Assembly: GCA_963796125.1 (NCBI GenBank)
Contig: CAWCKM010000024.1
Span: forward strand, 1 to 64,000
Reading direction: 5' to 3'
DNA from: DASPRG01 sp963796125
GTDB lineage: Bacteria > Nitrospirota > Thermodesulfovibrionia > Thermodesulfovibrionales > SM23-35
DNA: 64,000 nt
Within the stretch, counting starts at the first letter, position 1. Every line of letters starts with the position of its first letter. The notes under the pieces are model-generated. The model searched no databases, had not been told where the DNA came from, and saw only the letters and a list, made by a program, of their open reading frames with translations. This document shows, in pieces, positions 18,217 through 27,131 of this stretch. A program made the position numbers and the translations under genes.

Positions 18217-20025
18217 TTAGTCTCCAAAGGTAACCCTCAACACCTCCTCAACAGAGGTGATGCCCTCCTTGATCTTGCTGTTGCCGCTCATCCTCAGGGT
18301 CTTCATGCCAAGTTTGACAGCCGTCCTCTTTATCTCATCAGCTGACGCCCCTTCAAGAACAAGCTCCTTTATCTCAGACCCCATAGGCATAACTTCATAG
18401 AGTGCTATCCTCCCTTTATATCCCGAACCGTTGCATACAGAACACCCTTTACCCCTGTAGCATTTTACCGTCTTTACATCGTCCTCCGAAAAACCTACCT
18501 TTTTTAAGGCTGCTGCAGGGATATCCTCCTCCTCTTTACACTGTGTGCATACCTTTCTTACTAGCCTCTGGGTTGCAATGAGGATAACTGATGCTGATAC
18601 GAGAAAAGGCTCGATACCCATATTCAACAACCTGCTTATGGTGCTCGGTGCATCATTCGTGTGCAGGGTGCTTAAGACAAGATGGCCTGTGAGGGCAGCT
18701 TTAACTGCAATCTCTGCTGTCTCGAAGTCACGTATCTCTCCGACCATGATGACATCGGGGTCTTGTCTTAAAAAAGACCGGAGGGCAGAAGCAAAGGTAA
18801 GACCGATCTCTTCTTTTACCTGAACCTGATTTATCCCCTGGAAGTTATATTCAACAGGATCCTCAGCAGTTGATATATTAATCCCCACCTTATTGAGGTA
18901 ATTCAATCCAGAATAGAGGGTTGTAGTCTTGCCGCTTCCTGTTGGGCCAGTAACGAGGATCATGCCGTATGGCTTATTCAGTGCATTCATGAAGAACTGT
19001 AATGCGTCTCCTTCAAAACCTAATTTTGTGAGGTCCACCTGCAGGTTTGATTTATCGAGAAGCCTGAGAACAACTCTTTCACCAAAAAGACATGGTACTG
19101 TAGAAACACGAAAATCTATTTCTCCTCTTCTGCCAAGTCTCAATTTAATCCTTCCGTCCTGAGGTAATCTTCTCTCAGCTATATCAAGCCTTGCCATGAT
19201 TTTGAGCCTCGATGATACGGCAGCCTTTATCTTTGCCGGCAGATTCATAACTACATACATCGAGCCGTCAACCCGTTGCCTCACCCGTACAGAGTTTTCG
19301 TATGGCTCAATATGGACGTCACTTGCACCAGCTTTTATTGCATTTATGAGCATACCATTAACAAGCTTAACGATCGGCGGTGCAACATCTCGAACAACTT
19401 CCGCATCTTCCTTTTCTTCCACTACTTCGATGTTATCGAGTGCCTTATCCACCACCTCATCAAGTTTATCGACTTCTCCTAAGCCTTCACCAAGTGCTAA
19501 AGAGATCTCCTCGGTGTCCTCTTCTGTCTCCTGGACTTCATAGTTTTTTGCCTGAAGTATTTCTGCTGCTAATCCTTTTGAAGCAATAAGAGAAACATTA
19601 TCAACCATATAAGAGTTTGATATAGCATCCACCATTGAAGATTCACTCGTTACCACAACTTCCACATTATACCCTGTCCTGAATTTTACGTCATCGATAG
19701 CAAATACATTGGAGGGATCAACCATCGCAACCGTTAAGGTAGCACCAACTCTCGCAACAGGCATGATCAGATACTTCCTCGCCATATCAACAGGTATGAG
19801 CTTTAACAGAGAAGGATCAACCTTGTAATCAGAGAGGTTTATTGCAGGAACATTGTACTGTCTGCTGAGAAAAGCAACAAGTTTCTCTTCTGTCACATAA
19901 CCCAACTTTACGAGATTTGTCCCGATTCTACCTCCTTCTCTTCTCTGAAGATCCAGAGCCTCCCTTAGTTGCACCTCTGTGATAATATGGGAAGTGATAA
20001 GGAGTTGTCCTAATCTTGCTGCCAT
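18217..20025 (-). CDS. pilB: Type IV pilus assembly ATPase PilB, copy 1
   Basis: The 602-residue protein has the same domain order as copy 2: N-terminal T2SSE_N domain, a Glu-rich linker (EETEEDTEEISLALGEGLG region), a RecA-like ATPase with Walker A GPTGSGKTT, and the CTQC/CSVC zinc site. The His box reads GHLVLSTLHTNDAPS and the Asp box QDPDVIMVGEIRDFET. It is first in the minus-strand pilB-pilB-pilT-pilC-pilS-pilR run. A truncated transposase lies just upstream. The shared ends of the two copies suggest recent duplication or gene conversion. Confidence 0.93.
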   Translation of the reverse strand: MAARLGQLLITSHIITEVQLREALDLQRREGGRIGTNLVKLGYVTEEKLVAFLSRQYNVPAINLSDYKVDPSLLKLIPVDMARKYLIMPVARVGATLTVAMVDPSNVFAIDDVKFRTGYNVEVVVTSESSMVDAISNSYMVDNVSLIASKGLAAEILQAKNYEVQETEEDTEEISLALGEGLGEVDKLDEVVDKALDNIEVVEEKEDAEVVRDVAPPIVKLVNGMLINAIKAGASDVHIEPYENSVRVRQRVDGSMYVVMNLPAKIKAAVSSRLKIMARLDIAERRLPQDGRIKLRLGRRGEIDFRVSTVPCLFGERVVLRLLDKSNLQVDLTKLGFEGDALQFFMNALNKPYGMILVTGPTGSGKTTTLYSGLNYLNKVGINISTAEDPVEYNFQGINQVQVKEEIGLTFASALRSFLRQDPDVIMVGEIRDFETAEIAVKAALTGHLVLSTLHTNDAPSTISRLLNMGIEPFLVSASVILIATQRLVRKVCTQCKEEEDIPAAALKKVGFSEDDVKTVKCYRGKGCSVCNGSGYKGRIALYEVMPMGSEIKELVLEGASADEIKRTAVKLGMKTLRMSGNSKIKEGITSVEEVLRVTFGD

Positions 20026-20109
20026 TTTTCTACCATATATAAAGCATAAATATCAAACTGGTCTATATATTCAAAAACTCTTTGCAACATCTCTTTTCTA
20101 TTTTTCTGC

Positions 20110-20571
20110 CTATCTATGCTGCGGACTATGCTCATTGTTTACCTGCTTATGAAAACAAAGGTCATACCTTCTAATAATATTGCCAATCGTTGATTCAGAA
20201 ATGCTTTTCATCCCTTTTTGGATGCAATATTCATCTAACAGAGGTTTAATCTTTTCTTTTCCGAGCCTTGGATGTTCCTGCCGCGTTGCCCGTATAAATT
20301 CAACAATCTCAAGAGAAATAGTCGATTGCCTCACTCTTTTAGGACGGGTAGATAGGGGTACCAAAGCTTTTAGTTCACCTCCCATGTCTTTCAGCCTTTT
20401 TCTCCAGCGGTTGATCACTTTTCTATCTGTACCAAAGGCTTTAATAGTAGTTCTTTCCCCATATCTCTCATAGAACCTGATAATCTTCAGCCTCTGTACT
20501 GCTACCCGGTTCCCATTGAATTTCATAAAGTTATTGCTCATACCTTGAAACCTGCGATATTGTCGTACCAT
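20110..20571 (-). pseudogene. Truncated transposase (N-terminal helix-turn-helix part)
   Basis: The 153-residue protein has an N-terminal helix-turn-helix (RLKIIRFYERYG, KAFGTDRKVINRWRKRLKDMG) and an HTH-like second region (ARQEHPRLGKEKIKPLLDEYC, SISESTIGNIIRRYDL). This is the front end of IS481/IS3-type integrase-core transposases. The catalytic DDE domain, normally 200 or more residues further, is missing: the frame stops at 20110 and pilB begins 84 bases later. It is a mobile-element remnant. No terminal inverted repeats are recognisable. Confidence 0.68.
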
Positions 20572-20649
20572 ACAAGAATATGTTTTCAGAAAATAATGTA
20601 TCGCGTTTCATGTCGCATAGGTTTTTTAACTTTTTTATCATGGAAGCGC

Positions 20650-20665
20650 TGTGATATAAATCACA
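20650..20665. promoter_or_regulatory. CRP-type palindrome
   Basis: TGTGATATAAATCACA matches the CRP consensus TGTGA-N6-TCACA exactly in both half-sites. It lies in the divergent gap between the truncated transposase and the Toprim gene, about 107 bases upstream of the latter. The regulator at 3163 has an FNR-type, not a CRP-type, recognition helix, so a different family member would be expected to bind here. Confidence 0.45.
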
Positions 20666-20771
20666 AAAATGGATATCCTAAAGAAAGGGAAGCAACCATA
20701 AGGATAGATATGCCAATACATGAATATGGTAAAATTTAAAAAGGAGAAAAAAGAACCCTACGTATCATAAA

Positions 20772-21200
20772 ATGGTTAGGCAAAAGGATATACCATCCCC
20801 CCGTGATTTTGAGAGAGCTGAGAGGTTAAGAAAAGTCATAGAGGCTCTGTATGAGATAAATAAAAGTATTCCTGTCATCGTTGAAGGCAATAAAGATGTA
20901 TCTGCATTAAGAGAGCTTGGCCTTGTGGGTGAGATCATCACACTTAACAGGGGGAAAAACCTCTATACCTTTTGCTTAGATGTTGCAGAGCGATTTCAAA
21001 AAGTAATTATTCTCCTTGATTGGGACAGGGTTGGTGATAGCCTTACAAAAACCTTATCGATGCACCTTAACGGATATTGGGAGGAGTTTTCTTATTTCAG
21101 GGAACTCTTCAAAGTTCACTGTCAAAAAGAAATAAAAGATATAGAGGGTATCCCGAAACTCCTTAGAAGGTTAGAAGGAAATGAAAACCCTCGGTATTAA
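20772..21200 (+). CDS. Small Toprim-domain protein
   Basis: The 142-residue protein has Toprim features: the conserved glutamate in VIVEGNKDVSALRELG (about residue 39) and a D-x-D pair in VIILLDWDRVGD (about residue 93), followed by a variable C-terminus. The Toprim fold binds Mg2+ and is found in primases, topoisomerases, OLD nucleases and RNase M5. This minimal stand-alone version resembles the small archaeal/bacterial Toprim proteins of unknown role, possibly RNA or DNA cleavage. Its end overlaps the YraN gene by 20 bases, so the two are translationally linked. A purine-rich AAAAAGGAG lies about 25 bases upstream of the ATG, which is rather far for a ribosome binding site. Confidence 0.7.
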   Translation: MVRQKDIPSPRDFERAERLRKVIEALYEINKSIPVIVEGNKDVSALRELGLVGEIITLNRGKNLYTFCLDVAERFQKVIILLDWDRVGDSLTKTLSMHLNGYWEEFSYFRELFKVHCQKEIKDIEGIPKLLRRLEGNENPRY

Positions 21201-21531
21201 TGGCGAAAACCTTGCCGTAACCTTTCTCAAAGAGAAAGGCTACAGGATCATTACGAGGAACTATAAGTCCTGCATTGGTGAGATTGATATTATTGCACAG
21301 GACGGTAATACCATAGTCTTCATCGAAGTGAAGACAAGGGCAACCGAGTTGTTCGGCCAACCTTTTGAAGCAGTAAACAAGAAGAAACAGCACAAAATGA
21401 AAAATGTAGCTTTACTCTATATGAAAAAGTATGAGAGAAACTTTCCCGCGAGATTTGATGTTGTCAGCATTTTTTACAGTGCAAACGGGATGAAAGAGAT
21501 CGAGCATATCATAGATGCCTTCGAGGTCTAA
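21181..21531 (+). CDS. YraN family (UPF0102) endonuclease-like protein
   Basis: The 116-residue protein has the YraN pattern: G-x-x-GE at residues 5-9, RNY at about 26, then GEIDII and FIEVKTR (E-D...E-x-K of the restriction-endonuclease-like fold) and FDVVSIF near the end. YraN is widespread, soluble and of uncertain function, but has a predicted nuclease core. It overlaps the Toprim gene upstream, and its stop codon overlaps the stop of the convergent rplQ by 4 bases. Confidence 0.9.
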   Translation: MKTLGINGENLAVTFLKEKGYRIITRNYKSCIGEIDIIAQDGNTIVFIEVKTRATELFGQPFEAVNKKKQHKMKNVALLYMKKYERNFPARFDVVSIFYSANGMKEIEHIIDAFEV

Positions 21532-21965
21532 GACTTCCCGTCAGGCTGTGGAGCTGACTTTTTTGAGGCTTTTTTCTCTGACTCTTTTTCTTTTGATTTC
21601 CGTATTTCCTCATAATCAATAAATTCAAGAACGGCCATCGGCGAGGCATCCTTGACTCTGTTTCTCGTTTGGACAATCCTCAGGTACCCGCCATTCCTTC
21701 CGGAAAATCTCGGCGCTATCTCACTGAAAAGTTTTGCAAGAGCAGTTCTGTTATTGAGATACGAAAAGGCAAGTCGTTTTGCATGGAGATCACCCCTGAT
21801 GCCAAGTGTAATCATTTTCTCTGCAATTCTTCTTACTTCCTTGGCCTTTGGGACAGTTGTTTCTATCCTTTGATGTTCCAAGAGTGATGCCACCAACCCC
21901 CGTAAAAGGGCTTTCCTCTGGTTAGCAGTCCTCCCAAATAACCTGCCATCAACTCTATGTCGCAT
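21528..21965 (-). CDS. rplQ: 50S ribosomal protein L17
   Basis: The 145-residue protein starts MRHRVDGRLFGR and has the L17 core (NQRKALLRGLVASLLEHQRIETTVPKAKEVRRIAEKMI). A Lys/Ser-rich tail (about residues 122-145) extends past the usual 115-120 residues. It is the last gene of the ribosomal superoperon. It overlaps the end of rpoA by 11 bases, suggesting translational coupling. Confidence 0.97.
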   Translation of the reverse strand: MRHRVDGRLFGRTANQRKALLRGLVASLLEHQRIETTVPKAKEVRRIAEKMITLGIRGDLHAKRLAFSYLNNRTALAKLFSEIAPRFSGRNGGYLRIVQTRNRVKDASPMAVLEFIDYEEIRKSKEKESEKKASKKSAPQPDGKS

Positions 21966-23001
21966 CTTGCTCTATACCTCCAGCCTGTGCGGCTACCTCC
22001 CTGTTGAGAGCATTCAGGTCGACCCTCATACCAAGGCGTAATCCCATTGAATGAAGAATTTCTTTAATCTCGTTCAGGGACTTACGACCAAAATTCTTTG
22101 TCTTCAGCATCTCATGTTCTGTCTTCTGTACAAGGTCTGCAATGGTCTTTATGCTTGCATTCTTCAGACAGTTATTTGCTCTTACAGAGAGCTCCAGCTC
22201 ATCAACACTTTTAAGGAGATTACTGTTAACCACAGGATTTTCACTGAATGATTGCGCCCCGCCACCTTCTTCAAGCGAGCCCATTTCTGTTTCCTCCGGT
22301 TCGTCTTCCAAGAGGAAAAGATCCATATGCTCAATAATGATGGAGGCTGCCTGAGAAACTGCTTTTTCAGGCGTAATACTTCCATCAGTCCAGATCTCCA
22401 TAACAAGTCTGTCGTAATCTGTTGCCCTTCCAACTCTTGCTTTCTCAACTGTGAAATTAACTTTCTTTATAGGGGTAAAGACGGAATCTATAGCGATCAT
22501 ATCTACAGGGAGATCATCTTCTTTATTGAATTCTGATGATACATATCCTTTGCCTTTCTTAAGGTACATCTCAGCTTCAAAAGAAGCATCCTTATCCAAC
22601 GTCGCTATAACTTGCTCAGGGTTAAGGACCTCAAAAGATGCATCCCCTTGGATATCAGAGCCTTTCACATCTTTTGGTCCCTTTACTCTCATTGTTGCTG
22701 TTTTTTTCCCGTCAGAATAAAGCTTGAATCTGAGTTTTTTCATATTCAGAATTATGTCAATCACATCTTCCTTTACTCCATCTATATTGGAGAACTCTTG
22801 AAAGGCACCCTGTATTTTTACAGCAGTAACTGCAGCCCCTTCAATGGATGAAAGTAAAACCCTTCTAAGGGCATTCCCTATGGTAGTCCCATAACCACGC
22901 TCTAAAGGTTCTGCTATAAGCTTACCATATGTATCAGTCAGGGTTTCTTCATCAAACCTTATCTTATCCGGCAACTGAAAGCCTTTTCTTCTTAAATCCA
23001 T
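21955..23001 (-). CDS. rpoA: RNA polymerase alpha subunit
   Basis: The 348-residue protein has an N-terminal dimerisation domain (about 1-230, LEPGYGTTIGNALRRVLLSS-like) and an acidic linker (PEETEMGSLEEGGG). The C-terminal domain (about 260-330, NCLKNASIKTIADLVQKTE) contacts UP elements and activators such as CRP/FNR. It lies between rpsD and rplQ as in most bacterial alpha operons. Confidence 0.98.
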   Translation of the reverse strand: MDLRRKGFQLPDKIRFDEETLTDTYGKLIAEPLERGYGTTIGNALRRVLLSSIEGAAVTAVKIQGAFQEFSNIDGVKEDVIDIILNMKKLRFKLYSDGKKTATMRVKGPKDVKGSDIQGDASFEVLNPEQVIATLDKDASFEAEMYLKKGKGYVSSEFNKEDDLPVDMIAIDSVFTPIKKVNFTVEKARVGRATDYDRLVMEIWTDGSITPEKAVSQAASIIIEHMDLFLLEDEPEETEMGSLEEGGGAQSFSENPVVNSNLLKSVDELELSVRANNCLKNASIKTIADLVQKTEHEMLKTKNFGRKSLNEIKEILHSMGLRLGMRVDLNALNREVAAQAGGIEQDAT

Positions 23002-23081
23002 AAGGCCTCCTCTAAAATTTTTTTAAGTAAGAAATGGGAAGTCAAAGAGTTACTCATTTCTTTACTTCTTGTTACTTGTTT

Positions 23082-23708
23082 TTATTTGGAATAGAGCTCT
23101 ACTATGAGCTGTTCCTGAACAGGAAGTTGTAATTCTTCCCGTGTTGGTATATGCAAAACTTTCCCTCTCATGTTTGGGCTGTCAACCTCAACCCATAGAG
23201 GCATTCCCCTATGCTCCGCTTTAGAAATGCTATCAATGACTTCGGGCAAATTCCTGCTGGATTCTTTCGCTTCGATGAAATCTCCGCCCTTAGTCTCATA
23301 AGACGGAATGTCTACTTTCTTACCGTTGACAAGAAAGTGGCCATGATTTACCAGTTGTCTTGCCTTTCGTCTATTGGGTGCAAAACCCATACGATAGACG
23401 ATGTTGTCAAGACGAGTCTCGAGCAATTGAAGGAGTACCTCTCCGGTAATGCCCTTTTTTCTTTCAGACTCATAGAAATACCTTCTAAACTCTCTTTCAA
23501 GAAGTCCGTATATCTTCCTGACCTTTTGTTTTTCTCTGAGTTGAATACCATAGTCTGACAGTTTCCTGAAACCCTGCCCATGTTGTCCCGGGGGGTACTT
23601 CCTTCTCTCGATAGCACATTTTTCTGTATAGCACCGATCACCCTTCAGAAATAGTTTTTCTCCTTCTCTCCGACAAATCCTGCATAAAGCTCCTAAATAT
23701 CTTGCCAC
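23082..23708 (-). CDS. rpsD: 30S ribosomal protein S4
   Basis: I place the start at a GTG at 23708 (VARYLGALCRICRREG), preceded by a GAGGAG site, giving 208 residues as in the family. An in-frame ATG further up would lie inside rpsK. C9 and C12, with C26 and C31 (DRCYTEKC), form the zinc-binding form of S4. The S4 RNA-binding domain covers about residues 97-160 (RLDNIVYRMGFAPNRRKARQLVNHGH). Primary 16S rRNA binder. It begins 1 base after the rpsK stop. Confidence 0.96.
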   Translation of the reverse strand: MARYLGALCRICRREGEKLFLKGDRCYTEKCAIERRKYPPGQHGQGFRKLSDYGIQLREKQKVRKIYGLLEREFRRYFYESERKKGITGEVLLQLLETRLDNIVYRMGFAPNRRKARQLVNHGHFLVNGKKVDIPSYETKGGDFIEAKESSRNLPEVIDSISKAEHRGMPLWVEVDSPNMRGKVLHIPTREELQLPVQEQLIVELYSK

Positions 23709-23709
23709 G

Positions 23710-24096
23710 TTAAACTCTCCTCTTTTTGGGTGGCCTGCAACCGTTGTGAGGGACTGGTGTAACATCTTTTATAAGATTGATCTCGAGACCTGCTGCCTGG
23801 AGTGCCCTGATAGCAGATTCCCTCCCTGCACCGGGCCCTTTTACAAAAATATCAATCTGCTTCATCCCAAGGTCCATTGCCTTTTTTGCTACCGCAGTTG
23901 CTGCTATCTGTGCAGCATAGGGAGTTCCTTTTCTTGAGCCTTTAAACCCCAGGTTACCCGCACTTGACCAGGTAATAACATCACCATTCGGATCCGTAAC
24001 TGTAATGATCGTGTTGTTAAAGGTTGCTTGGATATGAGCAGTTCCATAAGTAATATTCCTTTTTTCCTTCTTTACACCTTTCTTCCTCTGAGCCAT
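23710..24096 (-). CDS. rpsK: 30S ribosomal protein S11
   Basis: The 128-residue protein contains S11 landmarks TYGTAHIQATFNNTIITVTD, GSRKGTPYAAQ and the basic C-terminus PHNGCRPPKKRRV. A component of the 30S platform. It sits 4 bases after rpsM in the alpha operon. Confidence 0.97.
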   Translation of the reverse strand: MAQRKKGVKKEKRNITYGTAHIQATFNNTIITVTDPNGDVITWSSAGNLGFKGSRKGTPYAAQIAATAVAKKAMDLGMKQIDIFVKGPGAGRESAIRALQAAGLEINLIKDVTPVPHNGCRPPKKRRV

Positions 24097-24100
24097 TCAG

Positions 24101-24475
24101 TTATGCCTCCTTCTTCTTGCTGACGGCAAGCTTTCTTGGTCCCTTACGAGTTCTGGCATTTGTTTTTGTCCTTTGACCTCTTACCGGAAGTCCTGAACGG
24201 TGTCTCATCCCCCTGTAACAACCAATATCTATAAGTCTTTTTATGCCCATTGATATGTCACGCCTGAGATCACCTTCAACTCTAAAATCCCTGTCAATTA
24301 TTGTCCTGATCTTAACTATCTCCTCGTCAGCGAGGTCCTTTACTCTTGTGTTTGGACTGACGTTCGTCTCGGACAGGATCTTTTGTGAAAGAGTTCTGCC
24401 TATGCCAAAAATCCTTGTCAGCCCTATCTCTATGCGTTCATTCTTCGGTAAATCAACTCCAGCAATTCTTGCCAA
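24101..24475 (-). CDS. rpsM: 30S ribosomal protein S13
   Basis: The 124-residue protein starts MARIAGVDLPKNERIEIGLT and ends with the basic tail GQRTKTNARTRKGPRK. It contacts 16S rRNA in the 30S head and forms bridges to L5. First of the rpsM-rpsK-rpsD-rpoA-rplQ group, 50 bases after rpmJ. Confidence 0.97.
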   Translation of the reverse strand: MARIAGVDLPKNERIEIGLTRIFGIGRTLSQKILSETNVSPNTRVKDLADEEIVKIRTIIDRDFRVEGDLRRDISMGIKRLIDIGCYRGMRHRSGLPVRGQRTKTNARTRKGPRKLAVSKKKEA

Positions 24476-24525
24476 TTTATACCCCTTCCTTTACAGACTC
24501 TGATCATGAAATAACATATACTGTT

Positions 24526-24639
24526 TCATCCTTGTCGTTGTTTGTGCCTAGGATTTTCACACAAAATCCTTGTAACACCTCTCCTCTTTATCACCTTACA
24601 TTTAGCACATATGGGTTTTACTGATGATCTGACCTTCAT
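24526..24639 (-). CDS. rpmJ: 50S ribosomal protein L36
   Basis: A 37-residue gene read directly on the minus strand: MKVRSSVKPICAKC, then KVIKRRGVTRILCENPRHKQ and a TGA stop. C11, C14, C27 and H32 form the zinc-ribbon site of the zinc-type (C+) L36. It lies between infA and rpsM, its standard place. Confidence 0.95.
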   Translation of the reverse strand: MKVRSSVKPICAKCKVIKRRGVTRILCENPRHKQRQG

Positions 24640-24783
24640 ACTGTAACCTCACTTATCTTAAAATTTATTAATCTAAAACAGTTACTTCTGCGAATTAAGA
24701 TTCTCCCCCGGAAAACAGAGCCTTACAGGTGAAAATTTCTTATACGTACTTTAAAGAAGTCATATTCCAAGTGCACTCACTCT

Positions 24784-25002
24784 TTATTTCGCTCTATATG
24801 TTATCCGTCCCTTTGTGAGATCGTAGGGAGAAAGCTCCACAGTTACTTTGTCACCGGGCAAAATCTTTATAAAATGCATCCTCATCTTACCTGATACATA
24901 AGCGAGAATCACCTGGCCATTTTCAAGCTCCACTTTGAACATTGCATTTGGCAAAGTTTTCACCACCGTCCCCTGAACTTCTATAATCTCCTCTTTCGGC
25001 AT
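24784..25002 (-). CDS. infA: Translation initiation factor IF-1
   Basis: The 72-residue protein starts MPKEEIIEVQGTV and has the S1-like OB-fold with FKVELENGQVILAYVSGKMR and the DLTKGRITYR end. It blocks the ribosomal A site during initiation. It follows map by 22 bases in the spc/alpha arrangement. The following 144 bases to rpmJ contain no gene. Confidence 0.98.
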   Translation of the reverse strand: MPKEEIIEVQGTVVKTLPNAMFKVELENGQVILAYVSGKMRMHFIKILPGDKVTVELSPYDLTKGRITYRAK

Positions 25003-25024
25003 TTAACTTAGAATTATAATTTTT

Positions 25025-25774
25025 TCATCCTCTTTTAGTCAAGATTCTGGGTTCATCCGGTGTAACAAGTACGGTATGCTCAAAATGGGCTGACGGTTTA
25101 CCATCAGATGTAACTGCTGTCCATCCATCATTAAGCACAACAACTTCATGGCTTCCCAAATTGACCATGGGTTCTATCGCCAAAGTCATGCCTTCCCTCA
25201 GTCTTGGGCCCCGCCCGGGTGATCCAAAATTTGGAATCTGTGGATCCTCATGTAATTCTCTTCCTATCCCATGTCCTACAAAAGCTTTTACGACAGAGAA
25301 TCCATTTGATTCAACATGTCTCTGAATAGCATATGAAATATCAGATACTCTATTGCCAACAATTGCATTCATGATTCCGATGTATAGAGACTCCTCAGTT
25401 ACTCTGAGCAGTCTTTGCAGAGCAGGAACTATTTTACCCACAGGAATAGTAACTGCGCCATCACCATAAAATCCATCTTTATAAACACCAAGGTCTATAC
25501 TCAAAATATCTCCCTCCTGTAAAAACCTCTTTGATGGTATTCCATGAATAACCTCGTCGTTTACAGATGTGCATATGCTCGCAGGGTATCCCCTGTATCC
25601 CTTAAAAGCCGGTACCCCTCCAAGTTCCCTTATGCGGGTATCGGCAAAACTCTCCACATCTCGTGTGGTTAACCCTGGGGTTACCATGAACCTTATGGCT
25701 TCAATTGTATCAGCAACGATACGACATGACTCAGCTATCTTTTCTATCTCTTCCTGAGACTTTAAGATAATCAT
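25025..25774 (-). CDS. map: Methionine aminopeptidase type I
   Basis: The 249-residue protein has the metal ligands of type I MAP: D in LSIDLGVYKDGFYGDGA (two Asp), H in VGHGIGRELHEDP and E in LAIEPMV and FEHTVLV. It removes the initiator methionine from nascent proteins. It is downstream of secY with a 39-base gap. The adk gene that usually separates them is absent. Confidence 0.97.
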   Translation of the reverse strand: MIILKSQEEIEKIAESCRIVADTIEAIRFMVTPGLTTRDVESFADTRIRELGGVPAFKGYRGYPASICTSVNDEVIHGIPSKRFLQEGDILSIDLGVYKDGFYGDGAVTIPVGKIVPALQRLLRVTEESLYIGIMNAIVGNRVSDISYAIQRHVESNGFSVVKAFVGHGIGRELHEDPQIPNFGSPGRGPRLREGMTLAIEPMVNLGSHEVVVLNDGWTAVTSDGKPSAHFEHTVLVTPDEPRILTKRG

Positions 25775-25813
25775 CCGATTCGAAATTGCACATTCTGAGC
25801 TTTTAATGTTGCC

Positions 25814-27124
25814 TTATCCTCTTCGGCCCCGTATTCTGCCTTTTTTCAGGAAGCCTTCGTATGATCGTGTTATGAGGTGTGTCTCTACCTGGGAGACAGT
25901 GTCGAGGGCAACCCCGACAGTAATTAAAATCGACGTGCCCCCGAAATAAAAGGGGACATTGAATCTGCTTATAAGGATCTCGGGAATGATGCATATAAGG
26001 GCGAGATAGAAACCACCAAAGAATGTAAGCCTCGATAGTACTTTGTAGATATATTCAGAAGTCTTCTGGCCAGGTCTTATCCCAGGGATATAACCACCAT
26101 ACTTCTTGAGATTATCAGAAATATCAACAGGATTAAATATGATAGCCGTATAGAAATAAGCAAAGAAAAAAATCATCCCAACATACAGAAGGGTATAAAG
26201 GATTGTCCCTGGAGAAAGTTGTCTGGCTATTGCCTGCACCCAGGGTATTGCTATAAACCCTGCAACTGTGGCAGGAAACATAATGATAGAGGATGCAAAG
26301 ATCGGCGGAATAACCCCAGCAGTATTTATTTTGAGTGGGAGGTGAGTTGATTGGCCGCCATATATTTTCCGACCTACAACCCTCTTTGCGTATTGTACGG
26401 GAATCTTTCTCTGACCTCTCTCTACATATATTATCGCTCCGATAACAGCTACCATCATCACAACAAGGGCGATAACAAATAAGAGAGACAGCTCTCCTGC
26501 CTGTATGAGCCTGATCGTACTGATGACAGCGTTAGGAAAACGTGCAACAATTCCTGCGAATATGATGAGGGATATCCCATTCCCGATACCCCTCTCGGTA
26601 ATTTGTTCCCCGAGCCACATGATAAAGGCTGTGCCTGATGTGAGGGTTAACATGGTCAGAAGTCTGAAAGACCAGCCAGGATTCTGGATAAATGCTCCAT
26701 TCTGCATGCTTTCAAGTCCTGCAGCAATGCCAAATGATTGAATGGCACTGATGACAATTGTTCCGTATCGTGTGTACCTTACAATTTTTTTCCTGCCTGC
26801 TTCTCCCTCCTTAGCAAGCTTACCTATAGCCGGAATCACAACCGTAAGGAGCTGGAATATTATTGATGCACTGATATAAGGCATTATGCCGAGGGCAAAA
26901 ATAGTAACCCTCGATAGGGCACCCCCTGAAAACATGTCAAAAAAGCCCATGAGAGCACCTGCTCCACTTCTTGCGAGAAACTCACTGAGGGCCTCTCCAT
27001 TAATTCCCGGCGTAGGGATATGAGCACCAATCCGGTATACAGCAAGAAGGGCCAGGGTAAAGATAATCCTGTTTTTAAGCTCTTGGATCTTGAAAATATT
27101 CTGGAAGCTCGAGAGAATTCCCAT
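25814..27124 (-). CDS. secY: Protein translocase subunit SecY
   Basis: The 436-residue polytopic membrane protein has about ten membrane spans and SecY signatures (GIMPYISASIIFQLL, RYGTI, RGIGNGISLIIFAGI, KRVVGRKIYGGQSTHLPLK). It forms the SecYEG channel for export and membrane insertion. It starts 7 bases after the rplO stop, so it belongs to the spc operon. Confidence 0.98.
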   Translation of the reverse strand: MGILSSFQNIFKIQELKNRIIFTLALLAVYRIGAHIPTPGINGEALSEFLARSGAGALMGFFDMFSGGALSRVTIFALGIMPYISASIIFQLLTVVIPAIGKLAKEGEAGRKKIVRYTRYGTIVISAIQSFGIAAGLESMQNGAFIQNPGWSFRLLTMLTLTSGTAFIMWLGEQITERGIGNGISLIIFAGIVARFPNAVISTIRLIQAGELSLLFVIALVVMMVAVIGAIIYVERGQRKIPVQYAKRVVGRKIYGGQSTHLPLKINTAGVIPPIFASSIIMFPATVAGFIAIPWVQAIARQLSPGTILYTLLYVGMIFFFAYFYTAIIFNPVDISDNLKKYGGYIPGIRPGQKTSEYIYKVLSRLTFFGGFYLALICIIPEILISRFNVPFYFGGTSILITVGVALDTVSQVETHLITRSYEGFLKKGRIRGRRG

Positions 27125-27131
27125 GGGAGTT

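Noticed and set aside
24640..24783. Possible small gene between rpmJ and infA
   Set aside because: No start with a ribosome binding site and no conserved protein in any frame.
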